From positions 98,467,152 to 98,531,151 of the forward strand of contig NC_057832.1 in assembly GCF_910594005.1 (NCBI RefSeq): a DNA stretch of 64,000 bases, read 5' to 3'. Shown here piece after piece: positions 27,001-36,855 of this stretch (the first letter of the stretch is position 1; each line of letters opens with the position of its first letter). The position numbers and the translations under genes were made by a program. Below the pieces are notes generated by a model. It was not told where the DNA came from. It worked only from the letters and a program-made list of their open reading frames with translations, and made no database searches. The stretch comes from Cervus elaphus. Taxonomy: Eukaryota > Chordata > Mammalia > Artiodactyla > Cervidae.

Positions 27001-28189
27001 TGACTCACTGCCAGGGTCCACGTGCATCACCGTACTCGCAGTCGTCATGATTTTTATGGGGAAACATGATTTATATAACATCCCCCGCCGTATAATACTC
27101 TTGTTGTGGATAAACAGTGAGCTGCTATACCCGCTCTTCTCCTCTCCCATGACTGTACCTTCTTAGAAAGGAGGGAGCCTGTCAGGATCAGAATTTGATT
27201 ACAGCCCTGAGGGAGGGGTTGCTCCCAGCAGTGGACAGCCTCCAGCATCTCCCGCCCCCCGCCCAGCAGTGGACAGCCTCCAGCATTGGGAACAGGACTG
27301 TCGTGGGTAGGTGGTTTGGCCCAAGTACTGACAGCAAAGCTGGCATGTTCCAGAGGATGAAACCTGTGATCATGCTAAAATCTAATTCTAGCCTCTCATT
27401 AGGAAATCAAATGCTTGCTTTCTTAGGCTTCTCTTGGAAAGTTGATCTCCCTGCCTTTCTTCTCCTCTGCTCCGTGCCATGAATTTCACACTGCCGTCCT
27501 CCCCCCATGCAGGGTCCAGCCAGCCTTCTGTTTGTGAGGGCAGGAATCTCCCTGGCTTTCCTCCCGAACTGCATTGCAGCCCCTTAGCCTCTGTGTCTGC
27601 CACATAGCTCCATTCCACTCTCACTTGCTCAGATTATGGTGCTTTTTCTCCTGTCCTATTTTCCTTTCCTCTAAGCCCCCCAAAACTGCTCTGAAGCCCC
27701 AACAGCCCACTCTGTGCTCCTTTCTCCTTCCTGGTGCCTCCGTGGGCCCTCCTCCCTTGGTAAAGCACCCCGATAAAGAAACAAGGTGATAGAAGACACT
27801 AGGGGGCTTATTACCCTCTTGGCAAAGGACCAGGGTTTCTGGTAGTATCTCCTATCCCAGCTCTCAGCTTGGGCACCATCACCACCAGCTGTAGCACCTT
27901 TCCTCTCTCCTGACTCGCCAGAAGAAAAGGTAATCTGTTCCTGGGCTAAGACAGTGCCTTGGGTCAACTAAAGGGCTCATTAAAGAATAGCGCACAAAGA
28001 AGAAAAGTAAACCCATCTTGCCCACCGTGCTTGGGCTTGTAGACAGTGCTGTCGTGCTCCCCAAGATTTCTGGGTGACCATCCCTCCTCACTAGACTAGT
28101 TCAGCAGGCGTATTCTCTCTTTGGACATGGATGAAGTTCAATAATAGAGGAGGTGATGGAGGCTGGTCAGTTGGTCTATCCCCTTATGT
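24016..28189. other. Non-coding unique sequence with a 25-bp direct repeat
   Basis: Contains the weak MIR at 25235 and an exact 25-bp repeat at 27224-27248 and 27262-27286. No gene is seen. Confidence 0.6.
25235..25370 (+). mobile_element. MIR SINE, diverged
   Basis: GAGAACCCAGAGACCTGGTC and CTTCCTTTTCCTCACAAATA with AATAAGAGGGTT follow the MIR core weakly. Confidence 0.45.
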
Positions 28190-28385
28190 AATATCATCAA
28201 ATTTTAATTCCTACAACAACCTACGAAGTATTGAGGTAGACACCAATATTATTTCCATTTTAGAGATGAGGAAAATGAGTATTTGTCTGAAGTCACACAG
28301 CTAGTAAGTGATAGAGCTGGAATTCAGCCTGGGGAGACTGGCTCCAGAGTCTGTACTTGCAAGCACTATGCTGTATTGCTTTGCA
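28190..28385 (-). mobile_element. MIR SINE, reverse orientation, nearly full length
   Basis: CCTACAACAACCTACGAAGT, TTTTAGAGATGAGGAAAATG and GTCACACAGCTAGTAAGTGA are the reversed MIR core, with the tRNA-like head after them (TGGCTCCAGAGTCTGTACTT). Confidence 0.8.
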
Positions 28386-29664
28386 GACATGTATATTTCA
28401 CTGATCTGCTTCCTGAAGCCTTTATCCCTGCTCCAAGAAGCAATTCACTTCATCTCAATATAAAGCAAAGATGAAAACAACCTTAATCCACTGCCCAAAC
28501 CATTCTTTCCCCCTCTGGGGGAAAGGGTGCTTTCTGAATGGATGGAAACCCAGAGAGGTGCTTTGAGCCAAAAGCGCCTTGCAGTTTAGCTGAGGCAGGA
28601 TTTAGAAATGGAGTGAACAGTGCCTGCATTAGCCGATGGCATGGAGCACAGAGTGCCAGCAGAGGAGATAAAATCAGACATATGTTTGGGTATAAATGTT
28701 CTCTTTTTCTCTTCTTTTTCTTCTCTGATTTTAAGCCCCTACTGCTTTGTTGCAGTAAAATGTTGGAGCCATAATTGTGGGCCCTGGCCCCTGAGGTAGT
28801 AGCCTGGGCTGAGTGAAGCCCACTTAGCCTTCTGTTAATCTCTACCCAGCTCTACTGAGGTGAGCCAGAGCTCTTCACTGTGAATAGCATGGACTCTGGA
28901 CCTCTTCCCCATTAATAGGAATTGTCTTGAAGAGACCCTACTATTAATATGCTGCCCGCCCTCCCTCCTACCACCACCCCCATGCCCCACCAGCTTTGGT
29001 ACATATTAACAGCCATGATAAAGTTGATGTCCCTAGGCCTTAGAAACTAGTTTGTCTCCTCTACCCTCACTGCCAATAGGATGCAGCTTTATGACCAAAG
29101 AGTCATAAAATGCCCTAGAGCAGATTATGGGAGTAGCAATCAGATCATGATTTTAGAGCTGGGGCTAGGGCAGATGCAATGGAGAAGAGTTAAGGAGCCC
29201 CCCGCCTCCCCCAAACAGTCTCACTGTTCAGCCAAACAAGCAGAAACCACTGCACTGTGCACGAGGTGCTCTGAGAGGTGCTCTGAGACCTCTGTCAGTC
29301 CTTTACTCTGCACAGCTCCCCAGGCCAAGGTTGGGAAGGACCAAGCCTGCGTTCCCACTGGGAGCACCCAGCCTTGTCTGCGTCACCTTTTACCTGGCAG
29401 TCGCCCTCTGTGGGATTCCTGTGGTTTCTGTCTGCCATTGAACTGAAGAATCAAGCAGCTATTTTGTGTAGTCCTGAGAATCCAACTCCTTAGTGAGCAC
29501 ACGTGGCCCTTGGGCCAGCTCTGGGGCCCCTCTGGTCAGAATCGTGCTCAGTAGAGCTGGTTTGAAGGAGACTGGACAGCTCCAAGAGGGAGGAGGAAAG
29601 AGCACAGTAGTATCTATAGGAAGGTCTCATTTTCATACTGGCCATGAAGGAAATTTGTTCTTGG

Positions 29665-29860
29665 GAGCCTGAATGAGAAATCACATTGGTTTGGGGAATC
29701 AGGAGACCTAGCTTTCAATCCCAACTCTCCCCTAATTAGCAGTGTGACCTTGGACTATATCATTCAGTTGCTCTGGGGCTCCGTTTCCTTGATTATAAAA
29801 TGTGAAGGGATTAGACTACATGATTTTTCATGGCCTTTAAAAAATTCTGTCACGAAAACT
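29665..29860 (+). mobile_element. MIR SINE
   Basis: CAGGAGACCTAGCTTTCAAT, GCAGTGTGACCTTGGACTAT and TTTCCTTGATTATAAAATGT follow the MIR core in forward orientation. Confidence 0.7.
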
Positions 29861-31531
29861 CCCTAACTCCATATAATCAACAGCACTCTATGCCCTCTAA
29901 CATGTTGCTATAAGTCTTCCCCGCCCCAATCCAGCAAGCTGCCAACCCATGTTCCATTCTCAGGTAACAAACCCTACAGCTTGGCTAGGCCGAGGATGAG
30001 TCTCCTGCCCAGCATTAATGGCGGCACTTCCGGTGCTCAGGGGACCCCTCTCTGAAAAGTTGACCCAAGTGCCTGCTACAGAGGAGGGCGTACTCAACAC
30101 CATGGTGAAGGAGCGTTGCCACTCTAAAGGCTGAACCAGTGCCCAGGTCAGGGAGCAGGCCCAGTGAGCAAAGGAACCCCCCCAACAGCTCTAAGGACAC
30201 TCAAGCCCGTGAACCATATCCGGTCTCCACAACATCCTCTGACGTTCCTTCAGGAAAGCACTTCTCCCTTAGATTCCAGAACTTGAATATGCCCCACCCC
30301 CAGGACAGGTGCGTTTGTTCTTAGGACTCTTCCCCAGGAATGTTTCAGGCCTGTGTCTTCACCTCTCTCCTCAGATGTCTATTCAGCCCCCAAGCCTTTG
30401 TCATTTCACAGCAACTGCATAGTTCCCTGACTGCCCAGAAAGCTGTCAGAAGAGCAGGGGTGGGAGGAAATGGGCTCCACACCCTCTGCTTCTGAGGCCG
30501 CTCCTTCCTTCACGATCACCTCTGAATGTGTACCCAGGAAGCTGTTCTAATAGACAGCCTGAGTTGTGCCTATGGCACTAGGAAAGAGGGTGATTTCTTG
30601 CATTTTTCAGCTGGTCCTCGCCAAGTCCCACCCTTTTTCCTGCTGCAGTTTTCTCTCTTTTTTATTGGGGGTAGGGTAGCAGAGGACAGGCAGAGGGAAT
30701 GCATCTTTGTAGCCTAGAAACATGAATAGCAGTTTCTTAAAGTGTGAGCCCATGCATACATGCTGCCACAAACACGGATACCCAGAAATTTTGTATAAGC
30801 AAAATACACAGAGAAAGAGAGAGAGGAGGATTAAGAATTGGCCCTTTCTTAGCCAACTGCTGCAAAGTGCTGCCGCCTCTCTCCCTGTTCAGCGCCAGGG
30901 AGATCACACCCACTCAGTCCCAATTCCCTGCATTAGTATAAATACTGGCGCTTGAAGAGACGCAGGGTCCCAGTTCAGGCAGCCTGCCTGAATGACACTC
31001 CTCAGCTAAGCATCAGGAGACCGACACCCACCACCACCACCACCGAGAGACACGTTTGTTTATTTAGTACCCAGAGAATGGGAGCAGCCCAGCCAGAGGG
31101 ATCTTTTAAGCCCAGCAGCATTATTGCAGTCCTCTTCAGTCCCGGTCCCCCAGGAAAGCTGGTACTGTCTGACCAGCAGCTTCTGCTGAGGTGGCATTTA
31201 ACTCCTGGCCAGGTCCCAGGAGCTGAGGCTGACCCATTTCCCCCGCTTTTCCAGGGCACAGGAAATTCGGTTCTACCCCCAACAGAGCCAGGGACTAACA
31301 CACTTAGCTTGTGAAAGGTGCACTAGAATCGGGTTACTTTTATTTAAGCTAAGGAAAAGTGGTTGACAGCTTCAACGTGTTCCCATACTTTAAAAGAAAT
31401 TGAACATGGTCCTCCCCTCCCCTTTATTCCTTTAAATAGAAATGATTCAGTCGATGCTTATAAGAAGCTATAGGTTCAGGGTCTTACTCAATTTAACCCT
31501 TTGGGGACATTGAATTAAAAATTGAACAATA
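29861..31531. other. Non-coding sequence downstream of LRRC4
   Basis: No gene or repeat family is recognised. A short (CAC)n run lies at 31028-31044. Another minus-strand AATAAA at 31059-31064 would allow a longer LRRC4 3' UTR. Confidence 0.5.
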
Positions 31532-31537
31532 TTTATT
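31532..31537 (-). terminator. Candidate distal LRRC4 poly(A) signal AATAAA
   Basis: The minus strand reads AATAAA inside an AT-rich stretch, about 1.63 kb beyond the LRRC4 stop. This agrees with the approximate length I recall for the human transcript. Cleavage would fall near 31505-31520. Confidence 0.5.
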
Positions 31538-31633
31538 AAAATACAAAAATACACTTTTCTCACATTACAATCAATGTTCTTTTGTTGGCGTTTCCCCACC
31601 CCCCCACCCCACCCCCGTTTCAAATCTGAACCC

Positions 31634-31639
31634 TTTATT
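31634..31639 (-). terminator. Candidate proximal LRRC4 poly(A) signal AATAAA
   Basis: A second minus-strand AATAAA lies about 100 nt before the distal one. Either or both could be used. Confidence 0.35.
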
Positions 31640-33163
31640 TCCTTTTAAAGCTAAAATAATAAGTAAAGTTACATCATTAAATGGACCAGCATAACAGAGA
31701 TCTCTGCCTTCCCCACCCATGCCCACCCTTTCTCTTCCCCTCCTCCTGAGGCAGGCCTGGGAGAGGGAAGCCTTTCGCCCCACTGTGCTACATTCAACAG
31801 GACTCCACGGCCAACTCACTCTGTGCGCGTGTGCATCACTTTGTTCAAACTGTGGATTTCAGATCTTTTTTTCCAAAGCATCCTTGGTGAGGAAAGGCTT
31901 CATCACTTTAAATGAGCCTGTGCCTTCTCTGTCTCCCCCTTTTCTTCTCTCCCCATCTTCTGCCCCCCACCCATCACCACAGCCCATTGACATCAGCCGT
32001 AATAATCCCTAATGAATCAGCATTTAGATTAGTCACCAAATCACAAGCATGAGAAAAGCTTCCACTCCCCCAAGCCTCCCACTCCTGGCCTCTCCTCCCT
32101 TTCTCCACCTTAAAACAAACAAACCCTTTATAAAAGAAAATCATCAAATGCCATCATTGTCTACAGTCATTTGCCAGATACTGGGAACAACAGGTGGACA
32201 TGGCACCATGCTGATGTATGGCCTCCTGTGAATACCTTTTCCCTGTTGCTCTCCCCTCCCATCCCCCTCTGGTGCCCCCACGCCCCCTTCAGGAGCCACC
32301 TCCTTCACCGGGGAAAGCCCTGAACAGACACATGCCTTGCACAGAGTGGGTTAAGCCCAACTGCAGGAATCTGGTACAATGTGAAAGCATCTGACTGTGA
32401 GCTACGCCAGCTCCCTTCCTTCTCTGCTCCTTCCTTCTGCACTCCGTCAGGCGGGGTACGCGGTATCCCAGTGCACAAGCCAAGAAGACCTGTGCACAGG
32501 GGTGCACACCCTCAGTCCCTTGAGGGTTTTGTTTGAGTTTGGGTGATTTTCCTGTTTAAAACACCGTGTTACAGATTTGTCTTCCTTGGCCTCAGAAGAA
32601 AAATTTACTGCCTCTCAACATTCTAAGCACAGTACAAATCCCTAGTGCTTTTTTTTTGGGGGGGGGGGGTTAAATAAGGTAGATCTGCAAAGACAACTCT
32701 CAGCCTAAGAAAGATGTCTATAGAAATGGGTAGTCCTGGGTCCTATGAAGCATCTTCTAAAAAAAATGATAGATTCCATCTACCCCCACCCCACCCCTCA
32801 GCAGCCTGAGCCCTAACTCTTTAGGGATGTTTGTTGGTGTTTTAAGTTTATCTTAGCAGTTTCAACCTTATACCAGAAATCCCTTCTGGCCACATAGCAA
32901 ATTGACTTGTGACTTCTGCCCCACAACATTCCCAAGGTACCCTCCCCTACCCCCTTTAAATAGAACTTACAAGTTAGAAAATAGTTTTGTTTTGTTTTCT
33001 TTTTTAAATTTTAATATAATCTGTTTCTTTTACCAGCCCATAGATTTAATATATAAGCATATACAAGAAAAAGTCTCTCCCCGCTCTGTACAAAAGTTGC
33101 TGTCTTTGTGTGTGTGTGCATTCTATTGCATTTGTATAAGTTTTTTTTTTGGGGGGGGGGGAG

Positions 33164-35122
33164 TCATATCTGAGTTTCCTGTACCTTGTCCTTGGTATGG
33201 GTCTGAATGATATAAGGTTCAGAGATAGTGGTGACCGCGGGGTGGAGAGAGTTCCCCAAGCTGTTCTCTGTCCAGTGGGCCCCGTGTGCTGGTTTGTAGG
33301 TGTTGTAGTTAATATGGTCATGAATTGTGGGCAGCACGACTGCCCCCTCACCTGATACACCGGCCGGAGCTGCTGTTGCTGCCGCGGGTGCCGCCGCTGG
33401 GATGTCGTCATCCACCTGGATAATCTCTACTGTCCGGGCGGCTGTGACTGTACTCCTCTGCTGGTGCCGCTTGCGAAGTTTATAGAAGACAATCAACATG
33501 GCAGCAGCGAGCAGGGTCACTGCCACAAAGCAGCCAATGATGATCTTGGTGGTCTTCATGACTTCATCCAGGCTGGTCTGCATCTTGTCGTTGGTGTCCG
33601 TCGCGGTCACTGCCACCTGCTTGGGCACACGGGTGGTCTGGATGAGCACCGTGGTAGAGGTGGTATAGGCCGGCTGGTAACCAGTGGACGTCGTAGGAAC
33701 AGGCTTGTACTTGCGTGTTGTGTCCTCGGGCGAGATCTCGGTGGTCTCCACTGTGACCGTGGTGAAGAAGCTGTAGTTGGAGGTGTTGAGCTCGGCCGTG
33801 CTCACATTGAGGTAGGCCGAGGCATTGGAGTTGCCCGCCACATTGGTCACCATGCACGTGTATACCCCAGTGTCTGAGAGCAGCACGTGGGAAAAGTTCA
33901 AGGTGCCGTCATTGAGGACGGAGATCCGTGGGTGGCGGGAGGCGTGGCTGAGCACTGTCCCATTGGGCAGCAACCACTTAACAGAGGACATGGGGGGAGT
34001 CCGACACTTAAGTTCCGCCATCCGACCCTCCGAGATATTGAGGTCCCGAGGGGCATCCATGATGAAGGGGGCGGAGCACTGGAAGGAGGCCTGGTCCACC
34101 TCCACCAGGTAGCGGCCTCGCATGTGCAAGGGAGCGTGGCAGCGGCCACAGCAGGTGGAATTGGTGGGTATGTACTCCCGAAGCCACCAGGCTAGCCAGA
34201 GAATGTCACAATCACAGTTCCAAGGATTGTGGTGTAGGTGCAACTCCACCAGGTACCTCAGGGGAGTGAAGAGGTCATGGGGCAAAGAAGAGAGGTTATT
34301 GTGGGCCAGGTTGAGTTCCACCAGCGAGGCCAGCCCATCAAAAGCATTCCGCTCAATCAGGCTGACCTGTGAGTTCATGACCCATAGCTTCTTGAGGGAG
34401 CCGAGGCCATGGAAGGAGCCAGGTCTGATCTCTGGGAAGTGGTTCCCTGACATCTCCAGCTCCTCCAGCCCCACCAGCGGGGTGAGGTTGGGCATGTCCT
34501 TAATGTTGCACATGCCCAAGTTCAGGTACTTGAGGTTGAACAGTCCCTCAAAGGCCCCCTCGGAGATGTACTCCAGCTTCTTGAGCTCCCCCAGGTCCAG
34601 GCGCATGAGGGAGGGCACCCGGTTGAAGGCATAAGAGGGGATGCTCTCTATGGGGTTGTTGCGCAGCCAGAGCTCCCGCAGCTTGGACAGGTATTCAAAG
34701 GCCCCGCTGGGGATGACCGTCAGCCAGTTGTCGAACAGCTCCAGGGTGTTGAGGCTGGCCAGGCCGTTGAAGGCCCCCACCTCGATCTGCCGGATGGAGT
34801 TCCTGCCCAGCTGCAAGACCTCCAGGTGGTGGAGGTGGCGGAAGGTGTCGGCCTGAATCATCTGGATATTGTTCTCCATGAGGTTGAGGTACCGGGTGTT
34901 GGAAGGAATCCCCTGAGGGACCTCGGAGAGGCCCCGGCGGGTGCACACCACCTTGCTGAACTGGTTACTGCACGAGCAGACGGATGGGCAGTTCTGGGGC
35001 CCGGCGGAGGCGGCAGCAGCGATGGCTGCACACAGAATCCACACTTGCGCCGTGAGGTAGACGACGGGGAGCAGGACGGCATTCCAGGTGTGGTGCACAG
35101 TTACCTGCCACAAGAGCTTCAT
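33164..35122 (-). CDS. LRRC4: LRRC4 / netrin-G ligand 2 (NGL-2), complete single-exon coding region
   Basis: The frame encodes 652 residues, about the family's length; from memory human LRRC4 is 653, and the His run near residue 10 looks one shorter here. Seen in order: signal peptide about 1-40; LRR N-cap with Cys45, 49, 51 and 60; about nine leucine-rich repeats over 76-300; LRR C-cap starting NPWNCDCDILWL (299-310) with Cys303, 305, 324, 325, 328 and 349; one Ig-like C2 domain about 352-441 with Cys373 and Cys423; a Thr-rich stalk 450-525; a membrane helix about 527-547; a basic stop-transfer KLRKRH; and a cytoplasmic tail ending ETQI, a PDZ-binding terminus. N-glycosylation sequons include Asn276, 321, 362, 387, 409, 433, 439, 446 and 449. 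Known for the family: a postsynaptic adhesion protein that binds netrin-G2 and PSD-95 at excitatory synapses. The start has A at -3. The frame is intact, and the name rests on near-complete match to remembered LRRC4. Confidence 0.97.
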   Translation of the reverse strand: MKLLWQVTVHHTWNAVLLPVVYLTAQVWILCAAIAAAASAGPQNCPSVCSCSNQFSKVVCTRRGLSEVPQGIPSNTRYLNLMENNIQMIQADTFRHLHHLEVLQLGRNSIRQIEVGAFNGLASLNTLELFDNWLTVIPSGAFEYLSKLRELWLRNNPIESIPSYAFNRVPSLMRLDLGELKKLEYISEGAFEGLFNLKYLNLGMCNIKDMPNLTPLVGLEELEMSGNHFPEIRPGSFHGLGSLKKLWVMNSQVSLIERNAFDGLASLVELNLAHNNLSSLPHDLFTPLRYLVELHLHHNPWNCDCDILWLAWWLREYIPTNSTCCGRCHAPLHMRGRYLVEVDQASFQCSAPFIMDAPRDLNISEGRMAELKCRTPPMSSVKWLLPNGTVLSHASRHPRISVLNDGTLNFSHVLLSDTGVYTCMVTNVAGNSNASAYLNVSTAELNTSNYSFFTTVTVETTEISPEDTTRKYKPVPTTSTGYQPAYTTSTTVLIQTTRVPKQVAVTATDTNDKMQTSLDEVMKTTKIIIGCFVAVTLLAAAMLIVFYKLRKRHQQRSTVTAARTVEIIQVDDDIPAAAPAAATAAPAGVSGEGAVVLPTIHDHINYNTYKPAHGAHWTENSLGNSLHPAVTTISEPYIIQTHTKDKVQETQI

Positions 35123-35138
35123 GGTGTGGCACGTTCAT
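34965..35138 (-). CDS. uORF3, out-of-frame overlap into LRRC4 (57 codons)
   Basis: A third upstream ATG at 35138-35136 (A at -3, A at +4) is offset by one base from the LRRC4 frame. It stays open for 57 codons to a TAA at 34965-34967 inside the LRRC4 coding region. Use of this ATG would exclude LRRC4 translation from the same scan. The product is Arg/Cys/Pro-rich and unlike any family I know, so a regulatory role is likelier than a protein product. Confidence 0.35.
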   Translation of the reverse strand: MNVPHHEALVAGNCAPHLECRPAPRRLPHGASVDSVCSHRCCRLRRAPELPIRLLVQ

Positions 35139-35148
35139 AATTCACCAT
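35119..35148 (-). CDS. uORF2 overlapping the LRRC4 start codon (9 codons)
   Basis: The ATG at 35148-35146 has G at -3 and G at +4, by rule a strong context. It runs nine codons to a TGA at 35121-35119, which overlaps the LRRC4 ATG (35122-35120) in an ATGA arrangement. Ribosomes using this uORF would stop exactly on the main start, a layout associated with repression or termination-reinitiation. It needs no splicing assumption other than that the leader is transcribed. Seen in sequence; function inferred. Confidence 0.45.
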   Translation of the reverse strand: MVNYERATP

Positions 35149-35183
35149 CGCCTGGGATTTTGGCTCGGAAAGGAGAACCAGCC

Positions 35184-35222
35184 CTACCCCGGCTTAAGTG
35201 AGCTAGGAGCTCCTCTTTCCAT
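35184..35222 (-). CDS. uORF1 in the LRRC4 leader (12 codons)
   Basis: If the predicted acceptor is used, exon 2 begins with ATG. That ATG opens a 12-codon frame ending in TAG at 35184-35186, 62 nt upstream of the LRRC4 start. Its initiation context depends on the last bases of exon 1 (CCGAG), giving G at -3 and G at +4 in the spliced mRNA. It could lower LRRC4 translation or allow reinitiation. Translation is not shown. Confidence 0.4.
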   Translation of the reverse strand: MERGAPSSLKPG

Positions 35223-35424
35223 CTGGAGAAGGAGGTGGGGAGGGGGCGATTAGAGAGACGGAGCAGATCGGCCGGGAAGAAAAAAAAAAATCATGCCAAA
35301 ACTAAAGAGTGGCCCCTCGGCTACCAGCGCCGCCCCCCCCCCCCCCCAGGCCAGCCCTCGGAAAGCTGGGACTTGCTCTCCCCCCGAGGCGACCATCCCC
35401 ACCCCATCATTCCCTGTCACCTAC
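35223..35424 (-). other. LRRC4: Predicted LRRC4 5'-UTR intron (202 bp)
   Basis: On the minus strand a near-perfect donor reads GAG|GTAGGT, with the intron beginning at 35424. A branch-point-like CTAAT lies near 35250, followed by a long pyrimidine tract and CAG|A with the exon resuming at 35222. Branch-to-acceptor distance is about 27 nt, which is normal. LRRC4 is known as a gene with a non-coding first exon and a second exon holding the whole coding region, which agrees. The predicted intron contains a 15-bp C run and an A run, both prone to length change. The 5' end of exon 1 is not defined. Confidence 0.65.
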
Positions 35425-35522
35425 CTCGGAAGGAAGGGAAGAACTGGCGTGGTGTCCTTAAGCGTTCTCCGCCGGAGCTGGCCACCTCGTTCCCATTCTC
35501 ACTTCTTAGTTTTAATTAACAA

Positions 35523-35588
35523 AAGGGGGGAAGTCGAGGGGGCGGGGAGGTCAGAGGGGAGGGGAGGGGAGGGGTGGGGTGGGGGGAG
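35523..35588. promoter_or_regulatory. G-run cluster (potential G-quadruplex) in LRRC4 CpG island
   Basis: At least six G4 or longer runs separated by single A or T bases occupy 35556-35586 on the plus strand, with more runs just upstream. The plus strand is the LRRC4 template, so the structure would lie in the transcribed template or promoter. Confidence 0.6.
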
Positions 35589-36767
35589 ACAAAATGGCTT
35601 CTAGTAAATCCGGAGCCGGCGAGCGGAGCCGCGGAGTTGAGGCGCGCCGGGAGAGCCGAGGCCCGGCGGGCTATGCAGGTGCATGCCCCCCCCTCCGCCC
35701 GAGGCGGGGCGCCGCCAGCGTTTCCCGGCTTTGTCCTTGGACCCTGGCCCCGGCTCGCACCAGCCGAGGAGGATGCCGCTTCATCGCCGGAGTATGCCTC
35801 CGGCGCCCCCGGCCCGCTCCGGGGCTGCCACCCGGCGAGGAGTAAGAGGGCGCCCCGCAGCCTCCCAGGCCGTGCTCGCCGCCGCCGCCGCGCTGCCCCC
35901 TCTCCTGGTGTCGGCCGCTCCCGGCCCGAGGCAGCTGATGCAGTCGTTCGCTCGCGGTGCTGCGAGAGTTAAGAGGAGGTGTCCGCCGCTCCTTTGCCCC
36001 CTCCCTCTTCGACACACACCCCCTTCTCTCCTCGCCTCTTCTCTTAAGGGTTAAAAAGCCCCAAACTGGGCTGAGTTTCCCAGTCCGCCGGCTGCTGGTG
36101 CATCGAGCAGTAATCCGTCCAGCCCCCCGAGGGGCAGCGGCGTGGAGGCAGCGCCGGGACCTGGTCCGCCGGCTGGAGGAGCGCGGCAGCGGCGGCGGCG
36201 ATCGGGTAGCCCGGAACCGCAGGCCCTTTGGGGGAGTCCGGGGGCGCGGAATCGCCCGCCGCAGCCGGGCGCCCGGCGCACCGCCGGCTCTGGCTTTGTG
36301 CGGAGAGAGCGAGTTCGGGGCTCCGGCCCCCGGCGCCTTCAGCGGCTGCGCTGCCCGCGAGCTGCTGCTGCTGCTGCAGCGGCCCCGGCGCTGGCGGCGG
36401 CGTGAGCTGCGGGGGTCGCGGCTGCGGGGAACGCTCCGGAGCCCGAGAACATGGTCCTCGCTCGCTAGCGGCGGCGGCAGCAGCAGCGGGGCCCCTGCGC
36501 GCGGCGCCCACCGTCTCCTCCTCGCGCCGGGCTCGCGGTGTTGCAGGCAGCAGCCACGCAGACTGCTCTCTCATCCTTTTGTCCTTCAGTCAGAACGTGA
36601 ATGTACTGCTGACGCATACTGTTCTGGGGAGAAGATTAGCGTGATGCAGTGCTCTTATGTATTAACACCGCTCCCCCTCCGCTGCCTGCCCTCGAGGGGT
36701 TAACGCCGGCGCCTTCCAGCGCCGCGCCGGCCCGCGCCGCGCAGCCCCGAGCTCCGCGCCTCCGTCC

Positions 36768-36855
36768 GACTTCCTCTCTCCTTCCTTCCTTCCTCCCTGC
36801 CTTCCTCCTTCCTTCCTCTCTCCCCCACCACCCCCCACCCCCCGCCCCGGCCGTT
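36768..36855. repeat. Polypyrimidine/polypurine tract in CpG island
   Basis: A CCTT/CCTCC-rich stretch with few purines, followed by C runs, about 85 bp long. Such tracts can form triplex DNA and mutate readily. Confidence 0.7.

Larger units (their letters stand above)
31532..33163 (-). other. LRRC4: LRRC4 3' untranslated region
   Basis: Below the TGA at 33164-33166 about 1.6 kb follows with no recognisable interspersed repeat, unusual for this window. It has AT-rich and CT-rich blocks resembling a conserved 3' UTR. Two AATAAA hexamers on the minus strand (31634-31639 and 31532-31537) suit the end. Just after the stop comes a C11A10 tract, and a similar C12A9 tract lies near 32649-32669. The 3' limit is inferred. 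Confidence 0.65.

Noticed and set aside
33464..34634. Plus-strand open frames of 137 and 170 codons antisense to LRRC4
   Set aside because: Shadows of the strongly biased LRRC4 coding frame, without independent homology.
36044..36574. 176-codon minus-strand open frame upstream of LRRC4
   Set aside because: Low-complexity Ala/Pro/Arg product with Gln runs from CTG repeats. LRRC4 is known to have a non-coding first exon.
35957..36703. 248-codon plus-strand open frame in the CpG island
   Set aside because: Arg/Ala/Gly/Pro-rich composition typical of GC-rich non-coding DNA, with overlapping long frames on the other strand and no recognisable domain.
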